8,172 nucleotides of DNA from Ruminiclostridium sp. Lineage in GTDB: Bacteria > Bacillota_A > Clostridia > Oscillospirales > Ruminococcaceae. The stretch covers positions 1-8,172 of the forward strand of contig JAFZOA010000346.1 of the NCBI GenBank assembly GCA_017550775.1. The letters are read 5' to 3'. Within the stretch, counting starts at the first letter, position 1. Each line of letters opens with the position of its first letter. The notes below the pieces were generated by a model that worked only from the letters and a program-made list of their open reading frames with translations, was not told where the DNA came from and searched no databases. Shown piece after piece: positions 1 to 5,471 of this stretch. The position numbers and the translations under genes were made by a program.

Positions 1-135
1 CTTATCAGTCAGGCTCGACTGCCTTATGTACTCGGAAGTAGTGATATTAAACCGGGCAGCCCACTTTTTTATCAGCTCCCATTCATCAAGTTCATAGATG
101 ACCTCTTTACGTTTGATTTCTTTGTATTTTCTCAT
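1..135 (-). CDS. MobC-like plasmid mobilization (relaxosome) protein, N-terminal fragment
   Basis: Only the first 45 residues are in the window, and the gene continues past the left edge. The product begins MRKYKEIKRKEVIYEL, then DEWELIKKWAARFNITTSEYIRQ. This is the layout of MobC-like and ribbon-helix-helix relaxosome accessory proteins of Firmicutes elements: a short basic beta strand, then 'L..WA...N.T.SEYIR', which matches the second helix of the fold. Such proteins bind oriT and help the relaxase nick DNA. The ATG is supported by an AAGGGAG ribosome binding site about 9 bases upstream (complement of about 145-151). The stem-loop cluster immediately upstream fits an oriT/leader region. 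The relaxase gene would be expected downstream, outside the window. A plain ribbon-helix-helix transcriptional repressor is the main alternative. Confidence 0.72.
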   Translation of the reverse strand, partial: MRKYKEIKRKEVIYELDEWELIKKWAARFNITTSEYIRQSSLTDK

Positions 136-166
136 TTTTTAGCTCTCCCTTCTTTTTTCTGCGGTC

Positions 167-181
167 TTAGGTGTAACCTAA
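167..181. promoter_or_regulatory. Short palindrome upstream of the mobC-like gene, possible operator
   Basis: TTAGGT-GTA-ACCTAA is a perfect 6-bp inverted repeat with a 3-base centre, about 32 bp upstream of the mobC-like start codon. Its position between the hairpin cluster and the ribosome binding site would suit an operator or a 5'UTR hairpin. It is short and could be chance. Confidence 0.3.
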
Positions 182-251
182 AATAATTGTGGTCGTGCAG
201 TTCCGGTCACGGAACTGCTGTCGATTTTTGTGGGGGCTCCCACAAAAATTC

Positions 252-273
252 AGAAAGTAACCGGATACTTTCT
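252..273. repeat. Hairpin with GTAACCGGATAC core, copy 1
   Basis: The arms AGAAAGTA and TACTTTCT flank the loop ACCGGA. The core GTAACCGGATAC is identical to that of the copy at 297-320, but the outer arms differ with pairing kept, a pattern expected when structure or core binding is selected. Confidence 0.6.
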
Positions 274-296
274 ATGCTTGCAAGCATTACTTTTTT

Positions 297-320
297 AAGT
301 CGGTAACCGGATACCGACTT
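297..320. repeat. Hairpin with GTAACCGGATAC core, copy 2
   Basis: The arms AAGTCGGTA and TACCGACTT flank the loop ACCGGA. The loop and inner stem are the same as at 252-273, with a different but fully paired outer stem. The centres of the two copies lie about 46 bp apart, on either side of the ATGCTTGCAAGCAT palindrome. Confidence 0.6.
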
Positions 321-362
321 TTTCTGAATATTTGCGGCCTCCCGGCCACCGACTTCATTTCA

Positions 363-380
363 CATTGGAATCACCTCCTC
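363..380 (-). promoter_or_regulatory. Very strong Shine-Dalgarno followed by ATG-TGA
   Basis: Read on the minus strand, AGGAGGTGA (complement of 371-379) is a nearly full-length match to the 16S anti-Shine-Dalgarno. The ATG at the ideal distance (complement of 363-365) is followed at once by TGA. A second ATG (complement of 356-358) opens a 23-codon frame ending at 287 that runs through the hairpin cluster, but it sits about 13 bases from the Shine-Dalgarno. This may be a start-stop or leader-peptide device, or a ribosome-bound RNA-stabilising site ahead of mobC. Confidence 0.4.
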
Positions 381-1310
381 GTCGCTAAAAAATTTATCCC
401 TCCAATAGTCCCTACAAAAATCGCCGAAAATCGGACATGTTTTACGGCATAATTTGAAAATTCTCTGTTATCAACAAAGAAATGGGTGGCAGGCTTGTAT
501 ATTTTGCAGATATGGGCGACGCATTTCCGGATAGATGTACCGGATCATCGGTCGCGTAGGTCTTGAAAAATTTCCCTCTCATATATCCAGGGGTCGAAAC
601 GGCGGTTTTGTTCCGCTTTTTAAACAAATTTGTATAGTTGACTATGTGATGCCGCCGAATTTGATATGCGGTTGTGTAATATGCGGATGACGGGTAATGA
701 TGTTTCTATCATGCGGCTCGGAGTTCATGTATCACATGGTCCGATAATTTACCCCTTCACATATATAGGGGTCTCAGAGGCACTTTCTATCTACGGTTTT
801 GACGGATTTGTATGATTGCCCACAAGAAAATCCATAGATGCAGGACAAATTGTGCAACATGGAGATGATAAGCGGCGTACTCTTAACGCTGAGATTTGGT
901 TCTCAGAATCATACCCCTTCATAATAAGGGAACGAAAATGCCGAAAACGATAGGCAAAAAGACACCGGTTTTCAAACATTTCTGAACATTTCGCACAGCT
1001 GCATAGAGCAAGGCTTTTGTGAGAGGTAGTGATTGGTGATTTTTATAGCGACCCAGACGGTTCCGAGAAATGCAGATCTGTGCTCAGAAAAACTCCTCTC
1101 ATATATAAGGAAGATTTTTTGTCAAATCTAAAGGGTAAAGTGTGACGGATTTCGGGATTTTCAGAAAGTTCGTGCAAGATGACGGGTAAAGGGCTTTGAA
1201 GATACGGCTCGTTGTACATTGTTTTTCCGGTCTCAGAGGCCTTGGAATACGTATACCGACATCCCGATTTTAAAAAGCCTCTCACCTATATGAAGATTTC
1301 AAAGCCGAAT

Positions 1311-1358
1311 TTGCAGTAGTTTCACAAAACTTTCATTTAAAATCGGCGTTATGACCAA
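1311..1358. repeat. Near-duplicate segment, copy 1
   Basis: These 48 bp match 1441-1488 at 41 of 48 positions without gaps, including CTTTCATTT and GTTATGACCAA. This shows that adjacent array units arose by a roughly 130-bp duplication. Confidence 0.75.
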
Positions 1359-1440
1359 TGATGAGATCTTTTTTTATTCTTGCATGTTGAGCCGCGGAAT
1401 TATAAGTCCCTCTATTATAAGGGAAAATAATCGGCGATTT

Positions 1441-1488
1441 TTGCGGTAGGTTCACACAACTTTCATTTTTAATCTCCGTTATGACCAA
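1441..1488. repeat. Near-duplicate segment, copy 2
   Basis: Partner of 1311-1358, offset by 130 bp. In this copy the GTTATGACC end has also gained a perfect inverted partner GGTCATAAC (1478-1486 with 1496-1504, 9-base loop). The other copy lacks it. Confidence 0.75.
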
Positions 1489-1738
1489 ACGAAGGGGTCA
1501 TAACTTGTGCAGATGTTACATGAGGTTACTCAAAAAATTTGTCGTCCTTCATAAGGGGGGAAATTTTCTGCTCGATTTTGGGGGCAATTTCTGGACTCTT
1601 GGAATAAAATCTGCAAAATGCACAAGAGAATTTTCATGAGTTGTGCAACAGGCACATAAATCTTGCTCAGATGGGTTTGCATTAAAAATACCAAACTTAT
1701 GCAATGTGCTGTATACAGAGGACAGAGCATAATACGAC

Positions 1739-1780
1739 AAAAAAATAGAACACCCGCAGGGATCTCTCCCCGCGGGCGTT
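1739..1780 (-). terminator. Rho-independent terminator of the five-gene operon
   Basis: On the minus strand a 13-bp stem (complement of 1768-1780 paired with complement of 1749-1761, two G-T pairs, loop AGAGAT) is followed within a few bases by seven T residues (complement of 1739-1745). It begins about 35 bases after the stop codon of the FliD-like gene, so it ends transcription of the 5282-to-1815 operon before the repeat array. Confidence 0.93.
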
Positions 1781-1814
1781 GTAATGTAGTCTGTGATTTT
1801 ATTGAGGCACGGTA

Positions 1815-2495
1815 TCATATCCACTGATTAAGCAGATACCCTGCAAGCACACCGCTTTGCGTTGTTCCGGCGTAATCAAACAGGCTGTTTTTGGAGTAAC
1901 CGCCATAGCTGTTGTAGCTACCGTAGCTCGTGTACGAAAAGCTGTCCGAGTAACGCGAGACATTCACCGCCTGTGAGACCACAGAGCCTGTGAATGTGGA
2001 GCTCTTTCCAAGTGCAGAGTTTAATGCCTTGTCATCGGCTTCCATGAACTTCTCCTTGTCGATAGACAGGCTCCCGTCCTTGCCGACAGTAACACCCGCC
2101 TTTTCAAGCGTACCCGAATACGCTTTCGCGGTATTGGTCATGACCGATGTGCGCCCCGAAACGAACGCGTTGCGTGAATTGCTTACCGACGAGTACATAT
2201 CATTGTAGCTGTCAACAAAGCTTTTCGCCGCATCGTACATCTTCTCGCGGTCGGTTCCCGACATAGCCTTGCTCAGATCGGACACCGACGACGCGATACC
2301 CGATACGGTATCTGAAAGATTTGTCGTATAGTTCGTCTTTGCCGCAGATGTGGTCTGATATGTTTTGCGAGCAGCGTTCGCGCTGTTTGATTTTGACGCA
2401 AGCTGCTGGTATATGCTCGTCCGGTTGCGGTTATAGAGCGAGGTCGGACGGTATCTGCTATAAGGCGTATATCGGCTCAATCCGTAACTTCTCAT
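1815..2495 (-). CDS. Small FliD C-terminus-like protein with Tyr-rich low-complexity ends
   Basis: The product has 226 residues. Residues about 60-180 resemble the C-terminal region of flagellar hook-associated protein 2 (FliD): 'KSFVDSYNDM' (91-100), a segment with short-chain residues, then 'LEKAGVTVGKDGSLSIDKEKF' (130-150), matching FliD's 'L..iGIt..kdGtLslD..k'. Real FliD is about 400-900 residues, so only part of that protein is represented. The N-terminus (1-30) is rich in Arg, Tyr and Ser. The C-terminus (182-208) is a Tyr/Ser/Gly tract containing YTSYGSYNSYGGYS. There is no signal peptide or membrane segment. I start it at the ATG at 2495, because the GTG nine bases upstream lies inside the GGGGGTG ribosome binding site. 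It is the last gene of the operon, 13 bp after its neighbour. The FliD likeness is judged by eye; the function is unknown and no flagellar genes are in view. Confidence 0.8.
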   Translation of the reverse strand: MRSYGLSRYTPYSRYRPTSLYNRNRTSIYQQLASKSNSANAARKTYQTTSAAKTNYTTNLSDTVSGIASSVSDLSKAMSGTDREKMYDAAKSFVDSYNDMYSSVSNSRNAFVSGRTSVMTNTAKAYSGTLEKAGVTVGKDGSLSIDKEKFMEADDKALNSALGKSSTFTGSVVSQAVNVSRYSDSFSYTSYGSYNSYGGYSKNSLFDYAGTTQSGVLAGYLLNQWI

Positions 2496-2508
2496 ATTTC
2501 TCACCCCC

Positions 2509-3189
2509 TTACATCATTGCTAATATTTCGGAAATATCAATAAACAGTATCGGCGAGACCTCGCTGACATTCGCCTCGGCGTAGCTCATGACGTCGGGAA
2601 TATCGGTGTCCGATTCGATCATATCCGCAAACGCGAGGCGTCGTTCCAATGCGAGAGCCTGTGCCTGTGCAAGCGCGATACGCTTCTTTTTGATCATTTT
2701 CTCAAACTCCTCGCGACGCTTGTCCCGTATCTCTTTAAGCTGTTTCCAGTATTCTTCCTTTTCTTCTTTTTTCAGCGCGCCGTCGCCCGTTGAGTAAGTG
2801 TCCTGCCGGAACTGCTCGGGCTTACTGCCGAATTGGAGTGTGTGGTATTGGTTGCCGCCGAGCTGACGCATCCACGAAGGGACTTCCGTTGAAAATGCGC
2901 TGTGTATCTGATCAAGCACCCACTTTTCGTACTGCGGGTCAGCCTGCATTGCCCGATAACCTGCATCGGATATGCTCACGGCGTAGGTGTCACCGAACTG
3001 CGTCGGGTGAAGGACAAGCGAGGACACGCGGTCTTTTATGTACGCTTTGTAGTCATCAAGCGACTGTTCGCTCATACAACTGTCGAGCGCAGCCGCAAAC
3101 CCCGTTCCTGAGGTCTTTGCCGAAGCTATGCTATCGGTAAATGCCTTCAAATACGCAGTCTGCGCGGATATATACATGGTATTGCTCAC
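2509..3189 (-). CDS. Hypothetical soluble protein with a charged helical tail, fourth gene of the operon
   Basis: The product has 226 residues and I do not recognise a named family with certainty. Residues 70-96, 'AVSISDAGYRAMQADPQYEKWVLDQI', match in layout the segments at 63-86 of the 178-residue and 92-116 of the 332-residue operon neighbours: small residue, S/D, L/Y..M, a DP pair, acidic helix. I therefore infer diverged paralogues. Residues 138-187 are a highly charged helix or coiled coil (KKEEKEEYWKQLKEIRDKRREEF). No signal peptide or membrane span is visible. The start is GTG, preceded by AAGGAG at 8 bases. An ATG four codons later is the alternative. The start lies 15 bp after the preceding stop, so the ribosome binding site sits in the gap, which suggests coupled translation. 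From memory the family is close to clostridial DUF6033-type proteins; this is unverified. Confidence 0.82.
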   Translation of the reverse strand: MSNTMYISAQTAYLKAFTDSIASAKTSGTGFAAALDSCMSEQSLDDYKAYIKDRVSSLVLHPTQFGDTYAVSISDAGYRAMQADPQYEKWVLDQIHSAFSTEVPSWMRQLGGNQYHTLQFGSKPEQFRQDTYSTGDGALKKEEKEEYWKQLKEIRDKRREEFEKMIKKKRIALAQAQALALERRLAFADMIESDTDIPDVMSYAEANVSEVSPILFIDISEILAMM

Positions 3190-3204
3190 GGGAACATCTC
3201 CTTT

Positions 3205-4203
3205 TTACATCAACGACGCTAACGCCGACATCATTTCCTCCTGCGGCGTAGGCTCGCGGTCCTCGGCGCTGCTCATGCGGGACTTCGCTTCTTCGAGCAG
3301 GCTCTCCGCCGCCTTGACCGAAGCCTCGTCTATCTCACAGCCCTGTTCTTTTCCCGATTCACACTCGCGGAGATCGGATTGTATAAGATCCATTACCGCC
3401 TGCACCTGCGAGCGGGTCTTGGCGGCGGCAAGCATACGCGCGAGCTTAGCGGCAGTTATGCCCATCCAACCGCTGGAGCTTTCGGATTCACCGCCTTCTT
3501 CCTCACCGTCGGCGTTTTCTTGATTCTGCTCGGGGACAAGAGCCTTCGCAGCCTCGCCGAACAGCTTCATTTCGTCATCGCCGAGGATAAGCACACCGGT
3601 CTCGTCCGCCTTGTTCAGCAGTTCTTCGAGCTTGTCGGCAGCCTCGGCGTTATTTTCGCGGACGCGTTCGATGATCTTCTCCGCGTTATCGCGAGCCTGC
3701 GCACGAAGCTCCTCGTTCAACTCGTCATTGCGTACCAGAACGGACGCATGGTGCAACTGCCCGTCCTCGTCGATGTAATTCTCGCAATACACGGTTTTCA
3801 TGCCCATCGCGTTGGAAAAGCGCTCGGCAAACGCCGTGGCGCGCTCGATGTCGCGGAGCTTCTGTATGTGCTCGGACTCGGCTTCCGGGTCGCCGCTTAT
3901 CTTTTCGAGCAGCTTCGGGTCGAGCGTGAACGCCCAGCGGTTTGCGTTATCGCCGGAGTTACGGACGTTTTTGCCGACCAGCCCCGTTCCGACGGAAAAG
4001 GTTATTTTCGGGAACTTCTCCTGCAAGGACGCGAGCGCCGCAGATTGAACACGGCTCTGTTCTCCCCGCTCCAGAGCGTCGGCGGAGAACTCGATCTTGT
4101 CCTGTACGGCGGGCTTTTCGGTCGATTCTATGTTTACAGCGCGCTTCTGCGGCTGTCCGACCGGCTGATACGCAGTCAGATGATTGTCGATCCCTCTTAT
4201 CAT
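3205..4203 (-). CDS. DUF6033-like hypothetical protein, third gene of the operon
   Basis: The product has 332 residues. The start is the ATG at 4203 (MIRGIDNHL), with a GGAAGGTG ribosome binding site; an in-frame ATG 30 bases upstream lacks this support. Residues 35-45 (DKIEFSADALE) recall the short 'DKVxxSxxA' motif seen in FlgM-type and related flagellar-associated proteins, which is only suggestive. Residues 57-116 ('LASLQEKFPKITFSV...', then 'FTLDPKLLEKISGDPEAE') align in layout with the preceding 178-residue protein. Residues 161-205 are a charged helix and 225-245 an acidic Glu/Gly/Ser linker. Residues 249-312 are a helical tail with LARMLAAAKTRSQVQAVMDLI. There is no secretion signal. 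The layout resembles what I recall of DUF6033 in Clostridia; the biochemical role is unknown. Confidence 0.85.
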   Translation of the reverse strand: MIRGIDNHLTAYQPVGQPQKRAVNIESTEKPAVQDKIEFSADALERGEQSRVQSAALASLQEKFPKITFSVGTGLVGKNVRNSGDNANRWAFTLDPKLLEKISGDPEAESEHIQKLRDIERATAFAERFSNAMGMKTVYCENYIDEDGQLHHASVLVRNDELNEELRAQARDNAEKIIERVRENNAEAADKLEELLNKADETGVLILGDDEMKLFGEAAKALVPEQNQENADGEEEGGESESSSGWMGITAAKLARMLAAAKTRSQVQAVMDLIQSDLRECESGKEQGCEIDEASVKAAESLLEEAKSRMSSAEDREPTPQEEMMSALASLM

Positions 4204-4229
4204 AAAATCACCTTCCTTGGCGGTTCGTG

Positions 4230-4766
4230 TCACGCTTTGCCGCTGAAGAAAAAGCCTTTCGACAGCTTTTGGTTCATAGCGTTGAACTTTTTGAGGTATG
4301 GTTTTGCTTTTGCGTTTTTCTTCTTCTCATACAGCTCATTTGCGTACTCGGTGGGCGACTTTACGCGAGCCGTGCGGTCATCGTGAGTGCCGATACTCCA
4401 ACGACTTATCCCGCCGTCCTTATCTATCGCCCAACCGTCCGCAACGAGCTTGTCCCCGCGCGCTTGAATATTGGCGCGGCACCACCCGTCGCAGGACTTC
4501 ATATTTGCGATCTCTTTTTCGTATTCTTCCGCGAGCTTCGGGTCATTCGCCATTTTCTTCAGAAACTGCGGAGAAATAGCGACATTCGTGGTCGCGTTCG
4601 AGCCGTAGCGCATACCCTGCTTGAAATCCGCTGCGACAAAGCTGTAATCCTTGAACTTGTCCTGCAGGTACGAAAGCTCTTCATTAGCGGACTTGCGCGT
4701 AGTATCGGTCTGTGTGCTTCTGTTGACGGGATAATTGTTATATGAGCTGTCAATCCTCAGTCCCAT
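4230..4766 (-). CDS. Hypothetical protein, short paralogue of the DUF6033-like gene, second gene of the operon
   Basis: The product has 178 residues. After a polar, Asn/Ser/Thr-rich N-terminus, residues 31-86 ('LSYLQDKFKDYSFVAADF', then 'VAISPQFLKKMANDPKLAEEYEKEI') share the layout of the 332-residue neighbour's 57-116. Residues 87-130 hold a CDGWC pair (C92 and C96), 'DGWAIDKDGGISRWSIG' and no membrane segment. The C-terminal third is Lys-rich and helical (YEKKKNAKAKPYLKKFNAMN). The CxxxC pair could bind metal or form a disulfide, which is speculative. The ATG is preceded by GAGGGGGTGAG and lies 12 bp after the previous stop. The next gene starts 26 bp downstream. It is probably co-transcribed and works with its paralogues. 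Confidence 0.83.
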   Translation of the reverse strand: MGLRIDSSYNNYPVNRSTQTDTTRKSANEELSYLQDKFKDYSFVAADFKQGMRYGSNATTNVAISPQFLKKMANDPKLAEEYEKEIANMKSCDGWCRANIQARGDKLVADGWAIDKDGGISRWSIGTHDDRTARVKSPTEYANELYEKKKNAKAKPYLKKFNAMNQKLSKGFFFSGKA

Positions 4767-4778
4767 AAGCTCACCCCC

Positions 4779-5282
4779 TCAGACCGTGATGTCAATGGGC
4801 TTGTGAGCTCTGAACGGGTCAGGGGCTTCAACCGCTGTCGGTTCGATAACCTCGGTTTTCTCTGTGCCGGAAACAGACTTAACGTTTGCGGTCTCGCCAT
4901 TTTCGTCTGTTTCGGGAGCATTGCCTAGCTTGCTTGTTTTCTTTTCCTTTTCAATCTTTTCGGACTTCTTCTTTTCTGCTGCCTTTGCAGATTTCTTTGC
5001 TTCCTCGCGGTCTGCTTCACGGGCTCTGTCGATATTGTCGCGAAGCTCGGTGGTTGCAGCTTCGAGAGTGTCCGTCTGCTTCGATTTCAGATCGGCAGCG
5101 TGTTCCTCGGTCTCTTTGAGCTCGGCTTGTTTCGCGCTCGTATCGGTCTTGACGGAATGCTCGATCTCCGCTTTGAGGATACCCGCGTGACCCTCGTCCT
5201 TTTTGAGCGCGTGATGCTGTACCTGAGCCTGTTTGAGTGTGGTGCCTGCCGACATCAGCGCTGACATTGTGTTTGTGATCAT
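4779..5282 (-). CDS. Charged coiled-coil protein, first gene of the operon
   Basis: The product has 167 residues and no family I can name. Residues 1-25 are weakly amphipathic (MITNTMSALMSAGTTLKQAQ) without a signal-peptide pattern. Residues 28-116 are almost wholly charged and helical, with Lys/Glu/Ala heptad-like runs such as DREEAKKSAKAAEKKKSEKI, so a long coiled coil or extended helix is likely. Residues 120-160 are an acidic, Thr/Val-rich disordered tail ending PFRAHKPIDITV. The ATG is preceded by AAAGGA at about 9 bases. It is the first gene after a roughly 115-base leader and the regulated promoter near 5405. It could be a chaperone or scaffold for the proteins that follow, but nothing in the sequence proves this. 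Confidence 0.8.
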   Translation of the reverse strand: MITNTMSALMSAGTTLKQAQVQHHALKKDEGHAGILKAEIEHSVKTDTSAKQAELKETEEHAADLKSKQTDTLEAATTELRDNIDRAREADREEAKKSAKAAEKKKSEKIEKEKKTSKLGNAPETDENGETANVKSVSGTEKTEVIEPTAVEAPDPFRAHKPIDITV

Positions 5283-5316
5283 ACTATCAAATCCTTTCTG
5301 TGTTTACTAATTTCTT

Positions 5317-5343
5317 TTCGGGGGCTTTCCGGTCGCCCCCGAA
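5317..5343 (-). other. GC-rich hairpin in the operon leader
   Basis: TTCGGGGGC and GCCCCCGAA form a perfect 9-bp stem with a 9-base loop, in the 5'UTR between the predicted transcription start (near 5398) and the first start codon (5282). On the minus strand it is followed by AAGAAATTAG, not a T-tract, so it is not a standard terminator. It may stabilise the mRNA or pause polymerase. Confidence 0.5.
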
Positions 5344-5382
5344 CCCCTTCGGTCCCCATCTGGGAGAAATCAGAAATTACTC

Positions 5383-5397
5383 GGCAAATCCCTTGCC
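5383..5397 (-). other. Small hairpin at the predicted 5' end of the operon mRNA
   Basis: GGCAA-ATCCC-TTGCC is a 5-bp inverted repeat starting within a base or two of the transcription start expected from the -10 box at 5405-5410. Hairpins at the extreme 5' end commonly slow RNA decay. Short, so moderate confidence. Confidence 0.4.
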
Positions 5398-5401
5398 TGC
5401 A

Positions 5402-5471
5402 ATTATTATATCGTCCGAAGCCGCATGAAATCAAGCGAAATGCCGCGAAACGACCTTTTTCGGACGCGAAT
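5402..5471 (-). promoter_or_regulatory. Promoter of the five-gene operon with LytTR-type direct repeats
   Basis: On the minus strand the -10 TATAAT is the complement of 5405-5410. At the -35 position (complement of about 5428-5433) there is only TGATTT, a poor match, so the promoter looks activator-dependent. Upstream lie TTTC-type repeats, given here as plus-strand complements: CATGAAA (5424-5430), AGCGAAA (5434-5440), CGCGAAA (5444-5450) and CGCGAAT (5465-5471). They are spaced 10, 10 and 21 bp. A 21-bp repeat period is the classic LytTR-site geometry (for example AgrA: two 9-bp sites, 12-bp gap). The distal repeat touches the kinase stop codon. The same arrangement precedes the response-regulator gene at 7601-7670. 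Confidence 0.75.

Larger units (their letters stand above)
197..320. other. Cluster of five perfect inverted repeats, candidate oriT / structured leader
   Basis: Five perfect inverted repeats follow one another within 124 bp. They are 197-218 (9-bp stem, loop GTCA), 224-249 (11-bp stem, loop GGCT), 252-273 (8-bp stem), 274-287 (14-bp palindrome ATGCTTGCAAGCAT) and 297-320 (9-bp stem). The 252-273 and 297-320 hairpins share the loop ACCGGA and the core GTAACCGGATAC although their outer stems differ. The cluster lies directly upstream of a mobC-like gene, which is the usual position of oriT in mobilizable Firmicutes elements. I see the hairpins directly; calling them oriT is inference. A structured 5' leader controlling mobC translation is the alternative. 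Confidence 0.5.
398..1560. repeat. Degenerate array of about eight units marked by a CCCYTCATATATAAGGG near-palindrome
   Basis: Copies of the marker lie at 398-412 (weak), 574-593, 752-771, 914-930, 1094-1111, 1277-1295, 1408-1423 and 1545-1560. Start-to-start spacing is 176, 178, 162, 180, 183, 131 and 137 bp. The best copies read CCCCTTCACATATATAGGGG and CCCCTTCATAATAAGGG, with C-rich and G-rich arms that can pair. In most copies the right flank contains a GCCG/CGGCG-A/T-rich block that can form a second stem. A second motif, TTGTGCAA or a variant, recurs mid-unit at about 672, 850, 1170, 1505 and 1641. Exact 12-mers are shared between units: GATGACGGGTAA at 686 and 1178, and GGTCTCAGAGGC at 770 and 1229. 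Otherwise this 1.36-kb stretch (381-1738) shows no convincing gene. It could be a decayed tandem repeat, a set of structured RNAs, or a protein-binding or recombination array. Confidence 0.6.

Noticed and set aside
442..1285. Small minus-strand frames of 61, 62 and 80 codons (442-627, 791-979, 1043-1285)
   Set aside because: None has a ribosome binding site at its start. They share only the residues produced by the repeat motif (YMRG/IMKG), and the other units are closed in the same frame.
1408..1423. The repeat motif as a row of minus-strand -10 promoter boxes (TTATAAT in the best case)
   Set aside because: There is no -35-like hexamer at 16-18 bp in most copies, and the C-rich and G-rich arms are better conserved than the AT centre.
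398..1560. CRISPR array
   Set aside because: The recurring motif is about 17-20 bp and poorly conserved, spacing is 131-183 bp, and parts of the intervening DNA are shared between units. No cas gene is seen.
1530..1824. Minus-strand frames of 66 and 91 codons around the operon terminator
   Set aside because: They run through the terminator hairpin and T-tract, overlap each other and the end of the FliD-like gene, and lack ribosome binding sites.
4204..4233. ATG at 4233 as the start of the 332-residue protein
   Set aside because: It overlaps the stop of the preceding gene and lacks a ribosome binding site, whereas the ATG at 4203 has GGAAGGTG at good distance.
3379..4386. Plus-strand frame of 335 codons
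   Set aside because: It is antisense to the third and second genes of the operon, has no ribosome binding site, and spans their junction.
5317..5343. Hairpin as the terminator of the kinase gene
   Set aside because: No T-tract follows on the minus strand, and the operon promoter lies between the kinase stop and the hairpin, so it belongs to the operon leader.
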